The notes below the pieces were generated by a model. It had not been told where the DNA came from, made no database searches, and saw nothing but the letters and a program-made list of their open reading frames with translations. From positions 1 through 64,000 of the forward strand of contig JBMYRH010000002.1 in assembly GCA_049602155.1 (NCBI GenBank): 64,000 nucleotides of DNA, given 5' to 3'. This DNA is from JBMYRH01 sp049602155 (GTDB lineage Bacteria; Myxococcota_A; UBA9042; PHBI01; JBMYRH01). Position 1 is the first letter of the stretch, and each line of letters begins with the position of its first letter. Positions 10,021 through 18,575 of this stretch are shown piece after piece. A program made the position numbers and the translations under genes.

Positions 10021-11082
10021 CTACGGTGTGAAGTGAAGCATCAACGGGAAGTGATCTGAGTAGGTGGCTCGGTACCAGTCGTAGTCCTCAGGTGGCCGAC
10101 TAATCACCTCTGGTGTGATGGTCGTGTACGAGAGGTGGAGGCGCTCAGTGGCCACACCGTGATCGAGGAACTCACCGTGGATCACGACGCCATTGACCAA
10201 GTGTTGGTAGCCGAGGCTGGTGACGGTCCCGAGCGGCATCCCTGCGGTCAGAAATTCGTAGGTGGGCTCTTGGTCCTGAAAGGACGACAAGAAGACGTTG
10301 TCGTCGCCTGTGTCGAAGGGATCGTCGTTGAAGTCCCCGATGACGAGGCTCGTCTGAGGCAGGCCACTCTGGAGGTAGTTGTCCAGATCCTCGCAGGCCT
10401 CGCGGCGTCGCTCGGCGCCCTCTGGGAAGGCCTTGAGGTGCAGCACGATGACCTTCACCGTGATCTGCTTGTCGTCGCGTGTCACACGCAGCGTCGCCTC
10501 GAGAGGAGCGCGGGGGAAGGGCCACCAGTCCCCGACAAAGAGAGGTTTATAGGCGACCACGCTCACGACGGAGGGGTCGTAGAGGAGGCCCACCACGCTG
10601 TCGATTGGGTTGTAGGGGTTCACGAGCCCTTCATAGTCCTCCAGTTCGTTCAGCAGAGCATCCCAAGCTTGGCTGCCCTCGCCCTCGCTACCTTCCTTGA
10701 CCTTGATCTCCTGGACGGCGAGCACATCCGGGCCAAGTTGCTTAATCTTTGAGGCCAGGTCCTCGATACGGAAATCGTTGGTGCCATAAGGCGAGAAGTT
10801 ACGCAGGTTCCAGCTCCCGATCACCATCGTCGGTGGATCAGCGACCGGCTCCGGACCTGGAGGTTCGACGGGTTCAGCCTCGAGATCGTCCTCGGGCTCG
10901 GCCACGTCCGGTGTGCGTTCGAGGGCGGCGTCTGCCGTCAGAGGGCCTGCGTCGTCTGCATGCCCAGCGGACGTCTCATTGTCTGCTGAGTTAGCGTCAC
11001 CGATGGGGGACGGGGTGGCGGAGTCTCCCGAGCCACACCCGAGGAGTAATGCGCAGACGAAGGGTAGGGTGTAGCGGATTAT
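10021..11082 (-). CDS. Endonuclease/exonuclease/phosphatase (EEP) family lipoprotein
   Basis: The mature part has EEP-fold motifs: SWNLRNFSP near the start of the domain, LAVQEIK (metal-binding Glu), VIGDFNDDP (Asp/Asn) and SDHFPLML (catalytic His) at the C-terminus. These enzymes cleave phosphodiesters in nucleic acids or lipids using Mg. A lipoprotein signal (IRYTLPFVCALLLGC) and an acidic Pro/Glu linker place it in the envelope. No ATG, GTG or TTG fits just before the signal peptide. The best start is ATA at 11082 (or ATC at 11079), 6-9 nt after a GGAG, overlapping the rlmD stop as ATAA. An internal Met before the EEP domain is the alternative but would remove the signal peptide. Confidence 0.75.
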   Translation of the reverse strand: MIRYTLPFVCALLLGCGSGDSATPSPIGDANSADNETSAGHADDAGPLTADAALERTPDVAEPEDDLEAEPVEPPGPEPVADPPTMVIGSWNLRNFSPYGTNDFRIEDLASKIKQLGPDVLAVQEIKVKEGSEGEGSQAWDALLNELEDYEGLVNPYNPIDSVVGLLYDPSVVSVVAYKPLFVGDWWPFPRAPLEATLRVTRDDKQITVKVIVLHLKAFPEGAERRREACEDLDNYLQSGLPQTSLVIGDFNDDPFDTGDDNVFLSSFQDQEPTYEFLTAGMPLGTVTSLGYQHLVNGVVIHGEFLDHGVATERLHLSYTTITPEVISRPPEDYDWYRATYSDHFPLMLHFTP

Positions 11083-12605
11083 GATGCGCTCCGTTGGAGG
11101 ACAGCGATGGTCTCGATGTGCGCCGTCTGCGGGAACATGTCCACGGGACGGATGGACTCGACGGCCCAGCCCGCGGCGAGCAAATCGCGCAGGTTCTTGG
11201 CCAGGGCGGTTGGGTTGCAAGACACGTAGACGAGCCGTGGGGCCGCTAAGCGCAGCAGTTGATCGAGCGCAGACGGTAGCAGGCCCGCTCTCGGCGGATC
11301 CACTACCACCACGTCAACCGCGCCGGGCTCCGCCAAACCCTGGGCCCCCAGCACCTCGCCGACGTCGCCCTCGAAGAAGGTGATGTTATCGACGTGATTG
11401 TCCGTCGCGTTCTTCCTTGCGCTGGCGACCGCGTCGGGGGAGAGCTCGATTCCGATGACCTCTTTGGCGGCGTGGGCCATCGCGAGGCCGATGGTCCCAG
11501 TACCGCAGTAGAGGTCCATCACGCGCGCCGTCTTGGCGCCGTCGTGCAGGCCTGTGGCGCGGATAACCTCGGCGTAGAGGACTTCGGCTTGGAGTGTGTT
11601 GGGTTGGAAGAAGGCCCGTGGATGGATCTGGAAGCGCATCGGAGGTGCACCCTCGATGTGCAGGGCCTCTGTGAAGGTCTCAGGTCCGTGCAGCTGCGTG
11701 TGCTCGATACGGGTACGCTGTCCTTTCACAGCGATGTGGCGTGTCCACACGACGCTGTCGATCTGGATGGCGGCGTCTGCCGCGCCCGTGAGCAGGGTGC
11801 TCAGAAAGTCGGACACCACACCCTCGGCAGAGCATTCGGCGTCGTCGTAGGTCACGGTGGTCGCTGGCGATGTCGTCAGTTCGATCAACCGCTCACCGGT
11901 GCGCTTGCCCTCGCGGATCGTCAGGGTGCGCAAGAACCCGTGTCCGCGGCGCTGGTCGTGGTGCGCGACGCCGTGAGCCTCTCCCCAAGCTCTGATGAGG
12001 CGGACGAGCGCGGCGGAGGCCTCCGATTGGAGGTAACAGGCGTCGAGCGGGAGGACGTCGTAGCGTCGCCCGGCGGGGTGCATCCCGAGGGCATAGGTGC
12101 CGTCGAAGTCCACGCCGAAGCTGAACTCCATCTTGTTGCGGTAATACCAAGGCGAGCGCGCGGGGAGCGCGGGTAAGATGCGCTCTGGAGGGGCGCCCGC
12201 AGCGGTCATCAAGGCCTCAACGCGCTTGGCTTTGTGGTCCAGTTGGTCTTCATACCTCAGTGACTGAAGGGCACAGCCTCCACACCCGGCGGTCTCGACG
12301 CGATCAGCGAAATAAGGGCATCGAGGTTCGATGCGATTGGGGGCGGGCTCCCGGAGCACCTCCACCGACGCCTCGAAGCGCCCTCCACGGACACGACGGA
12401 TGTGCGCCGTGATCTGGTCTCCAGGGAGCGCACGCCGGATGGTATAGGTCAACGTCCTAGGGGCGCCGCCTGGGCCGATGCATACGCGCTGATCGGCTTC
12501 GCCTTGACCTCGAGCATCGAGGCGCTCGACCTGGAGTGCGACGAGGTCGCCTCTACGGGGCTTTCGAGGGAGGGCTAGGGGGCCTTCATCGATCAACGAG
12601 ACCAC
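11079..12605 (-). CDS. rlmD: 23S rRNA (uracil-5-)-methyltransferase RlmD-type
   Basis: This is a TrmA/RlmD-family m5U methyltransferase. An N-terminal TRAM-like RNA-binding segment (about 15-90) is followed by an Fe-S cluster motif (CPYF...GCGGCALQ), the SAM-binding loop VMDLYCGTGTIGLAMA, an Asn/Asp-Pro-Pro segment VVVDPPRAG, and the catalytic Cys region YVSCNPTALAKNL. Length 508 aa fits RlmD/RumA-like enzymes; which rRNA uridine it targets is not certain from sequence. The start is GTG at 12605, six bases after the preceding lipoprotein stop. The stop overlaps the next gene. It sits between two lipoprotein genes, so the operon mixes rRNA modification with envelope proteins. Confidence 0.88.
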   Translation of the reverse strand: MVSLIDEGPLALPRKPRRGDLVALQVERLDARGQGEADQRVCIGPGGAPRTLTYTIRRALPGDQITAHIRRVRGGRFEASVEVLREPAPNRIEPRCPYFADRVETAGCGGCALQSLRYEDQLDHKAKRVEALMTAAGAPPERILPALPARSPWYYRNKMEFSFGVDFDGTYALGMHPAGRRYDVLPLDACYLQSEASAALVRLIRAWGEAHGVAHHDQRRGHGFLRTLTIREGKRTGERLIELTTSPATTVTYDDAECSAEGVVSDFLSTLLTGAADAAIQIDSVVWTRHIAVKGQRTRIEHTQLHGPETFTEALHIEGAPPMRFQIHPRAFFQPNTLQAEVLYAEVIRATGLHDGAKTARVMDLYCGTGTIGLAMAHAAKEVIGIELSPDAVASARKNATDNHVDNITFFEGDVGEVLGAQGLAEPGAVDVVVVDPPRAGLLPSALDQLLRLAAPRLVYVSCNPTALAKNLRDLLAAGWAVESIRPVDMFPQTAHIETIAVLQRSAS

Positions 12606-12611
12606 CTGTGT

Positions 12612-13184
12612 TCAGAGCGCATTGACTTCGCAGTCCTTGCCTTGGCAGACCTTGCAGTCTCCGCCACGGCAGTTGCGCGAGCAGGCAGACTTGTAGTCGC
12701 ACTGCTGATCGCACTGGCCACCTTGGCATCGCAGCGTACACGCCGCTGAGGGGTGACATTGCTGGACACAGCCACCGCCGTCGCAGGTGGCTGTGCAGCT
12801 CGAGTCTGGCCCACAGACTTGTTGGCAATCGCCCCCTTCACACGTGAAGAGGCAGCGCGTCATCATGTCGCAGCGAAACTCGCAGCCTCCCTGAGGGCAT
12901 TTCCGAATCGGCGCCAACTTCATGCTTTGCTTCGGCGTCGTGCGGATGGCGCGACCTTTTTGGTGCACCTTGGCGGGTTTTGCCTCAGCCGTGTCGCTCG
13001 TGGGGGGGGATGGGCTGGCGGGAGTTGCGGCGTCTGGGGAGGCAGGGATAGCGGCGTCGATCGCCTTTGAAGGCGGCACGTCTGAGGGTGTTGATGCTGT
13101 CTTAGGGGGCTCTTCTGGGCCGCAGCTGTTGCACGCGGCGAGCATTAGACTCGCAGTCGCCAAGGCGGCTATCACGATGCGCAT
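12612..13184 (-). CDS. Cysteine-rich lipoprotein
   Basis: This 190-residue protein starts at an ATG with a strong GGAGG Shine-Dalgarno. It has a signal peptide ending LMLAAC (lipobox), an Ala/Pro/Ser linker, and a C-terminal half with about 20 cysteines in short repeats of the form CxGGxCxxxC (for example CEGGDCQQVC, CDGGGCVQQC, CQGGQCDQQC). The spacing suggests stacked disulfide-bonded modules. No catalytic motif is seen and the function is unknown. It is the first gene of a likely operon with rlmD and the EEP lipoprotein. Confidence 0.82.
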   Translation of the reverse strand: MRIVIAALATASLMLAACNSCGPEEPPKTASTPSDVPPSKAIDAAIPASPDAATPASPSPPTSDTAEAKPAKVHQKGRAIRTTPKQSMKLAPIRKCPQGGCEFRCDMMTRCLFTCEGGDCQQVCGPDSSCTATCDGGGCVQQCHPSAACTLRCQGGQCDQQCDYKSACSRNCRGGDCKVCQGKDCEVNAL

Positions 13185-13240
13185 TGAGGCACCTCCTCTC
13201 TGGCAGGACCGTATCACGGCCGGACAAGCAGCTGAACCCT

Positions 13241-15013
13241 CTATAGGTCCAGGCAAACCCCGATTTGCCAGCTCTCCGGGAGGATGGCTCCCATCGAACT
13301 GGGGCACCGCGCTTCGCATGAGTTGGGGTCGGAGGCGCTAGCGTTGAGGTCGCAGAGCTGGAGGCAGCTGCCGTTCACACACGCATAGCCTGCAGTGCAG
13401 CTGTTGCCGCTCCCGCAAGGCATCCCGGGCGCGAGGCTCCCCGCAGTGCGGCAGGCGATCCCGCCTGCGACTGGGTAGCAGCTTTTACCCGGGTCACAGT
13501 CGTCTTGGGCGAAGAGATCACAAAGGGTAGGGGGGCCACCTGTGAGGCAAAAGCCGAGGCTGAGGCTCGGCGAAAATTCATGGTGACCGCCCGCGCAACT
13601 CCAACAACTCGGTTGCTTATCGTCGGTCGAGCACAGCTCGCGACAGGTGACCAGGCAGTGCAGCCCGGGGGCGCAGCTGTTCGCGGGTCCACCCTCACAG
13701 ACCTCGCCGGCGCTCATCGTCCCGTTCGGGAGACATTGCGCTGAATTGCCGAAGAGGTAGCAGGACTGTCCTGCACCACAAGAGCCTGGGTTCAGGACGT
13801 CGCAGCTCTCTGACGGCGTGCTGCAGATGCTCAGGCTCAGGCCGCCGCCAATGCTCGCGACCGTGTCGCAGAGGGCAGGGGAGGGGCAGCTGCCATCATT
13901 GATGCATGGTGCTTGGCAGGTTGAGCCCGTCGCGCCCCCGAGCGTGAAGCATGAGAGCCCATATGCGCAGGAGTCGGGTGAGGTGCAGGGCTGACCGAAG
14001 TTGACAGTCCCTGTGGGGAGGCAGCTGAAGGCGGCCCCGTCGACGACGCAGTGATCACCGGCGTCGCACCCGAGCTGGCAGTACGGGTTACAGGCTGACG
14101 TGATAGGGACGACCTTCTCACAGTCGTTGATGTCGACTGTAGCGGGGGGCTGCGGACAGACCCGGTCCTCTCCGAGGGAGATGCCGCTCCCGGTGACGGT
14201 GATCTCAGAGGTCGAGATCGTCACCTCCTCATCGTCGGCCCGCGTCGCCAAGGCCTCGATGGTCACTTGCATATCACCAGTCCAACATTCCGCGGTGGCC
14301 CCGGAGGGAACCGCGCTAGGGGTGACCAGGAGGCGACCTTCATTGAAGTCGGAGGTGCTGTAGGTGCCCTGGTCTTGTGGGCTCAGCCCCAAGCACCCGG
14401 CGTCTGCGGTGAAGCTCAACGCCGTCAGTGGCAGCGCACCGCCGATGAGCTCACCTTCGGCGGCGAGGGTGACCTGGCAGGAGGGTGACTCGATGTCGCC
14501 CACGAACAGGGCCAACGCGGCGCTGATGATGCAACCGGCGCCGCCTGAGGAGGCTCCGCTTCGGTGGGTGAGCGTGATGTACGCAGAGTCGAAGAGGAAC
14601 TGACCGATCGAGGTGTTGAGCATTCCAGAGGTCGACGGGGGGGACTGGCCAGGGCAGTCGACACAGTCGCAGGGCGCGCTCTCGTCGTCGCAAGGGCGAA
14701 GGCCCTGGCCCCCGTCGTCGCAGACGCAGGGGGAGGTCACCCCCGGCTCACAGGGGAGCGTCGGGCCTGGCTCTTCTGGGGTGGTTTGGGCGTCCGCTCG
14801 GGTCTGCCGCATGGCGTCTGGATCACGGTTTGGGTCTCCAAAGACCGCGGTCGGTACTGTCGATGTGGCGCCTCCGGACGCCTGGCGTGGATCTTCGCCC
14901 ACGGTCCCGAAGGCCGAGCTTGGGATTCCGGTCGTCTCTGATGTCCCAGTGTCGCCACATGCTCCGATCATCACGATCGCGACAGCGGCTCCAGTTCGTA
15001 TGGCGTGGTTCAC
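13241..15013 (-). CDS. Large cysteine-rich secreted lipoprotein
   Basis: This 590-residue protein starts at GTG (15011-15013) preceded by GAAGGAG. The signal peptide runs to an MIGAC lipobox, followed by a low-complexity Ser/Thr/Gly linker. A middle region has the CVCDDGGQGLRPC and CDCVDCPGQ motifs and a predicted beta-rich part. The C-terminal third has repeated disulfide-type modules (CNPYCQLGCDAGDHC, GQPCTSPDSCAYG, CLPTGTMSAGEVC and similar). This layout is common in Myxococcota secreted proteins of unknown function. The frame is open to 15358 but that extension is antisense to the PilZ-like gene and lacks a ribosome site. Confidence 0.82.
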   Translation of the reverse strand: MNHAIRTGAAVAIVMIGACGDTGTSETTGIPSSAFGTVGEDPRQASGGATSTVPTAVFGDPNRDPDAMRQTRADAQTTPEEPGPTLPCEPGVTSPCVCDDGGQGLRPCDDESAPCDCVDCPGQSPPSTSGMLNTSIGQFLFDSAYITLTHRSGASSGGAGCIISAALALFVGDIESPSCQVTLAAEGELIGGALPLTALSFTADAGCLGLSPQDQGTYSTSDFNEGRLLVTPSAVPSGATAECWTGDMQVTIEALATRADDEEVTISTSEITVTGSGISLGEDRVCPQPPATVDINDCEKVVPITSACNPYCQLGCDAGDHCVVDGAAFSCLPTGTVNFGQPCTSPDSCAYGLSCFTLGGATGSTCQAPCINDGSCPSPALCDTVASIGGGLSLSICSTPSESCDVLNPGSCGAGQSCYLFGNSAQCLPNGTMSAGEVCEGGPANSCAPGLHCLVTCRELCSTDDKQPSCWSCAGGHHEFSPSLSLGFCLTGGPPTLCDLFAQDDCDPGKSCYPVAGGIACRTAGSLAPGMPCGSGNSCTAGYACVNGSCLQLCDLNASASDPNSCEARCPSSMGAILPESWQIGVCLDL

Positions 15014-15185
15014 CCAAACTCCTTCGCGTGGTGACAGGCTAACGCGTCGCTTTGCTCTGCGCACGCGCGATATTTCGACAAAGCGGCGCGCAGCAGACCG
15101 GTCACGGGCACGTGAGGCTCGCGTCGATCTTTTTGACAGGTGCGCTGCTTCGTCGATCGATCGGTCGGAACGTGAGAGGTGTGCG

Positions 15186-15617
15186 ATGCCGAAAACGAAC
15201 ATGACTGAAACCAATCCACCGATGCGCGTCGTGAAGTTCATGCTCGACGATGGGCGTCGGATGCTCACTGGGACACCTCTGGATCTGGACGGTAACATCC
15301 TCTTGGTGGACAGCGAGCAGGAGATCGAGGCAGGCACGAAGGTGCGCTTGGTGCCCATCGCCGACGATCACCGCCGCACGCAGCTCTTCGAGTTCGAGGG
15401 CGTGGTGGAGAACACCTTCGTCGACGTCCTCGTCAGCGCTTACGCCGACAACCGCTTCATTATCGCCCTCCGTGTCACGGACAGCGTGGAGTTCCTCCGC
15501 GATCTGGAGGCCTTCGTTGGGGAGGCTCGTGCCACGCGGCGCGCTCCCCGTAAGCGACGAAGTCCTCATCGCTCGGAGTTGCTCGCGAGCGCCTTCTGGG
15601 CCGAGTCGAGCGCCTGA
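15186..15617 (+). CDS. PilZ-like small protein
   Basis: This 143-residue cytosolic protein starts at ATG 15186 after GAGAGGTG. Its beta-rich core (LDLDGNILLVDSEQEIEAG, then FEFEGVVENTFVDVLVSAYADNRFIIALRV) resembles the PilZ domains of Myxococcota that bind cyclic di-GMP or act as adaptors. The canonical RxxxR and DxSxxG motifs are not clearly present, so ligand binding is doubtful. The C-terminus is basic (RRAPRKRRSPHR). It is divergent from the Cys-rich lipoprotein with a 172-bp gap that should hold promoters. Confidence 0.6.
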   Translation: MPKTNMTETNPPMRVVKFMLDDGRRMLTGTPLDLDGNILLVDSEQEIEAGTKVRLVPIADDHRRTQLFEFEGVVENTFVDVLVSAYADNRFIIALRVTDSVEFLRDLEAFVGEARATRRAPRKRRSPHRSELLASAFWAESSA

Positions 15618-15717
15618 CCAGAGCCCGCTTTGATGCGTGCCTGATCTTCGACGCAGTTGACGTGCCTGCTTTGGCCAGATAGCACAGGGCCTCCACCTCT
15701 GACGGGAGCGAGGAGCC

Positions 15718-15966
15718 ATGAGCTTGAAGGAGAACTTTGAGGCCGCCCAAAAGGCCGCTTTTCAACTGCCGAATCAACCCCCTGAGTCCCTGTTGAAGAT
15801 GTACGCGTTGTACAAGCAGGCGACCAGTGGCGACGCTACGGGCTCACGTCCAGGCGCCTTTAACTTTAAGGCCCGTGCGAAGTTCGACGCATGGGCGGAG
15901 GTCAAGGGCTTGTCTTCGGACGAGGCCATGACTCAGTACGTCGACTACGTCAATTCACTCAGCTAG
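15718..15966 (+). CDS. Acyl-CoA-binding protein (ACBP)
   Basis: This 82-residue protein matches the ACBP family along its whole length: FEAAQKAAFQLP, LKMYALYKQATSGD, a Lys/Trp segment (FDAWAEVKGLSSDEAM) and YVDYV. ACBPs bind long-chain acyl-CoA thioesters in the cytosol and act as carriers or buffers. They are near-universal in eukaryotes but patchy in bacteria. It starts 5 nt after GAGCC/AGGAGC-like sequence (AGCGAGGAGCCATG). It is followed 14 bp later by a cyclophilin gene, likely cotranscribed. Confidence 0.92.
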   Translation: MSLKENFEAAQKAAFQLPNQPPESLLKMYALYKQATSGDATGSRPGAFNFKARAKFDAWAEVKGLSSDEAMTQYVDYVNSLS

Positions 15967-15980
15967 CAGGAGCATCAATC

Positions 15981-16499
15981 ATGGGTAACCCTATCGCCAC
16001 GTTCGAGACCAGCCAGGGGACCTTCCAGGCCGAGCTCTTCATGGACGTCATGCCGGTCACGGCGGGCAACTTCGTGACCTTGGCCAAGGACGGCTTCTAC
16101 GACGGCCTTCACTTCCATCGCGTCATCAAGAACTTCATGTTGCAGTTCGGCTGCCCACACAGCTCGGACCCGACGGACCCGCGCTGCGGCACGGGCGGGC
16201 CCCCTAACGGCTGCATCCAGGACGAGATGCCGGCAGAGCTGCAGCTCTCCAATGAGCCCGGTACCTTGTCGATGGCGAACACCGGGCGCCCGAACAGCGG
16301 TGGCTCCCAGTTCTTCATCAACACGGTCCATAATTCGTACCTCGACTACTTCGCACCAGGCGCCTCAAAGCACCCTGTGTTTGGAAAGATCGTGAGCGGT
16401 ATGGACATCGTTCAGGCCATCGAGGCGACCGAGACTAACCACCGCGACAGCCCGCTGACGCCGGTTCAGGTGACCTCGATCACCATCCAGGAGAGCTAG
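15981..16499 (+). CDS. Cyclophilin-type peptidyl-prolyl isomerase
   Basis: This is a 172-residue cytosolic PPIase. Typical cyclophilin motifs are present: FMDVMPVTAGNFVTLAKDGFYDG, FHRVIKNFMLQFGCP (catalytic Arg in FHRV), MANTGRPNSGGSQFFI and HPVFGKIVSGMDIV. There is no signal peptide. A 10-residue loop with two Cys (around RCGTGGPPNGC) resembles the divergent loop of some bacterial cyclophilins. ATG at 15981 follows AGGAGC. It lies in a run of small cytosolic genes with close spacing (3 bp to the next gene). Confidence 0.93.
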   Translation: MGNPIATFETSQGTFQAELFMDVMPVTAGNFVTLAKDGFYDGLHFHRVIKNFMLQFGCPHSSDPTDPRCGTGGPPNGCIQDEMPAELQLSNEPGTLSMANTGRPNSGGSQFFINTVHNSYLDYFAPGASKHPVFGKIVSGMDIVQAIEATETNHRDSPLTPVQVTSITIQES

Positions 16500-16502
16500 G
16501 TC

Positions 16503-16850
16503 ATGACCTCGGTGACGCTCCTTCATAATCCCCGCTGCTCCAAGAGCCGGCAGGCGCTGGCGCTGCTTGAGGCCGCGGGGGCCACTGTGGAGGTGCGTCG
16601 CTACTTGGATGCCCCCCTGGACCGCACCGAATTAGAGGCGCTGGCTGTCAAGTTGGGGGGCTCCGCCTTGAGCTGGACCCGGGTGAAAGAGTCCGCCTTC
16701 AAGGAGGCTGGCTTGACGCGGGAGTCCTCTGACGCCGCGCTGCTCGATGCGATGGCGACGCACCCCATCTTGATGGAGCGACCCGTCGTGATCGTGGGGG
16801 AGCGCGCAGTGGTGGGGCGACCACCCGAGCGTGTGCACGATCTCCTCTAG
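16503..16850 (+). CDS. ArsC/YfgD-family thioredoxin-fold reductase
   Basis: This 115-residue protein has the ArsC-family nucleophile motif NPRCSKSRQAL near the N-terminus and the ERPVVIVGERAVVGRPPE segment that supplies the conserved arginines. It is like YfgD-type glutaredoxin-dependent arsenate reductases. Whether arsenate is the true substrate is unclear, because there is no ars operon nearby. The start is 3 bp after the cyclophilin stop, and the end is 13 bp before the next gene. It is cytosolic. Confidence 0.88.
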   Translation: MTSVTLLHNPRCSKSRQALALLEAAGATVEVRRYLDAPLDRTELEALAVKLGGSALSWTRVKESAFKEAGLTRESSDAALLDAMATHPILMERPVVIVGERAVVGRPPERVHDLL

Positions 16851-16863
16851 CGCCTCGAGTGAG

Positions 16864-17532
16864 GTGACCCCACCCACCATCTTGTTTCGCGATGACGCCC
16901 TCGTCATCGTCAACAAACCGGCGGGCCTCGCAGTGCATCGCGGTTGGGCGCGAGAGCCGGTCTACGCCATGACCCTCGTGCGCGACCTCGTCGGCCAACA
17001 TGTGCACCCCGTGCATCGCCTGGATCGACCGACCAGTGGCGCACTGGTCTTCGCACTCCAGCGAGAGGATGTGGCGAAGGTGCAGGCGTGCTTCGCTGCT
17101 CAGGACGTACATAAACGCTACTTGGCGTTGGTGCGCGGTATCCCTGAAGCCGAGGGGCTCATCGATCACCCCATCGCGCGAGAGAAGGGGGAGGAGCGGC
17201 GTCCGGCGCAGACACGCTTTCGGCGCCTCGCGGTGCTTTGGAACCGCTATGCATGGGTTCAAGCCGAGCCTCTTACGGGGAGGACGCATCAAATCAGGCG
17301 GCACTTGCGCCACCTCAGCTGCCCGATCATCGGAGATGTGAAGCACGGCGACGGGGCACATAATCGACGCTTTAGAGAGGAGCTCGGGCTCCATCGCTTG
17401 GCGCTCCATGCCGTCGAGATAGCGTTCCCACACCCTCACTCCGGAGAAGAGATCCGAGTGCACGCGCCCGTACCGGAAGACTTGGCTAAGCCGCTCCATC
17501 AGATGGGGCTAGCCACGGAGCTGCTGCGCTGA
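16864..17532 (+). CDS. RluA/TruC-type pseudouridine synthase
   Basis: This 222-residue protein has the RluA-family catalytic motif HRLDRPTSGALVFA (Asp of HRLD) plus NKPAGLAVHRG near the start and LTGRTHQIRRHL in the C-terminal half. It isomerises uridine in tRNA or rRNA. The lack of an S4 domain and the short length resemble TruC (tRNA U65) more than RluC/D. Start is taken as GTG at 16864 after GAGTGAG; a GTG at 16831 is in frame but would overlap the ArsC-like gene. Last gene of a plus-strand run. Confidence 0.88.
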   Translation: MTPPTILFRDDALVIVNKPAGLAVHRGWAREPVYAMTLVRDLVGQHVHPVHRLDRPTSGALVFALQREDVAKVQACFAAQDVHKRYLALVRGIPEAEGLIDHPIAREKGEERRPAQTRFRRLAVLWNRYAWVQAEPLTGRTHQIRRHLRHLSCPIIGDVKHGDGAHNRRFREELGLHRLALHAVEIAFPHPHSGEEIRVHAPVPEDLAKPLHQMGLATELLR

Positions 17533-17555
17533 GGCTGGCCTAGCTCTCGACGCGC

Positions 17556-18479
17556 TTACGCCCGATAGGTGGCGACGAAGAGCCCCGGCCCACGGGCATC
17601 GGGGTCCGCGGGCACGAGGTGATATCGCTCGGGCGTGAGGTGCGCCTTGATGGCCGAACTCTCGAGCGCCTCGCGCTCAAAGCCAAGGTGCACGTGGCCC
17701 ATTCGAAACTGGTAGGACTCTCGGTCGTGTTGGGTCATGTCGAGCAGGACCAATCGACCACCAGGCTTCAGGATGCGCCGGACCTCTTGGAGGGCCGCAT
17801 CAACCTCGGAGACGTGGTGCAAGACCAGCATCACCAGGGCGATGTCGACGGCGTCATCCTCGATGGGGAGCGATGTGAGATCACCGAGGCTCAGGGTGAC
17901 GTTGTCGAAGTCGCTCAGGCGAGCGGAGGCGATGTCGAGCATGACAGCTTCGTGGTCGATGGCGATGACGCGGGAGACGTTCGGCGCGAGGAGCGCGGTC
18001 ATGTCCCCGGCGCCGCACCCCAAGTCCGCCACCACGACTGTGGGCTCTACGAGGGCCATCAGCGTGGGCATGAGGAATTGCTCGCCAAAGAGGTCGCGTC
18101 GGACCTCACCCCAGCGCGAGCCGACGGCGCCGAAGAAAGCGCGTGAGTCGAGTTGTCTCTGAGACAGCAGGCTGTTCATCCGTTGCAGATCTTGTTGGCT
18201 CGTCGGTGCATCTGCGGTGGTGTCGCGGACCAATAACCACAGGGCCTTCCGTGTCTGTTGAAGCTGCTCTGTGTCGAGGCAGACCAGGGACGAGGTCCCC
18301 ACGGTGCGCTTTTGGATCCACTCCGCGGTGCTCAGCGCCTTGAGGTGCCGACTCACCGTGCTCTGTGGGAGCTGCAAGATGTGCACGAGCTCACCCACCC
18401 CGAGCTCCTCGCGCTCCACGAGGCGCAGGATGCGCACGCGGGTCGCGTCGCTCAGGAGTGTGAGGTCGTCCAACATCAT
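17556..18479 (-). CDS. ArsR-family winged-helix regulator fused to SAM methyltransferase
   Basis: This 307-residue fusion has an N-terminal ArsR-type winged helix (about 5-90: LLSDATRVRILRLVE, ELVHILQLPQSTVSRHLKAL) and a C-terminal class I methyltransferase domain with VVADLGCGAGDMTALL (SAM loop), AIDHEAVMLDIA and LVMLVLHHVSEVDAAL. No metal-binding cysteine pair is seen in the ArsR part. Such fusions may couple DNA binding to a SAM-dependent ligand reaction. Start chosen at ATG 18479, 8 nt after AAGG; an upstream GTG at 18548 is in frame. It is divergent from the large M23 protein gene. Confidence 0.85.
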   Translation of the reverse strand: MMLDDLTLLSDATRVRILRLVEREELGVGELVHILQLPQSTVSRHLKALSTAEWIQKRTVGTSSLVCLDTEQLQQTRKALWLLVRDTTADAPTSQQDLQRMNSLLSQRQLDSRAFFGAVGSRWGEVRRDLFGEQFLMPTLMALVEPTVVVADLGCGAGDMTALLAPNVSRVIAIDHEAVMLDIASARLSDFDNVTLSLGDLTSLPIEDDAVDIALVMLVLHHVSEVDAALQEVRRILKPGGRLVLLDMTQHDRESYQFRMGHVHLGFEREALESSAIKAHLTPERYHLVPADPDARGPGLFVATYRA

Positions 18480-18575
18480 CGTGTCAGCCTTGGTCAGAAG
18501 GGGGAGGGGGTCAAGGCTGTTTCGAACGCCCGCGCAGTCTGAACTCACACTTGCGCCTTATGACTGGCTTGCTCG

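Noticed and set aside
16503..16850. Arsenic resistance locus
   Set aside because: Only an ArsC/YfgD-like protein is present; no arsB, acr3 or typical arsR neighbour, and the ArsR-like gene nearby is a methyltransferase fusion on the other strand.
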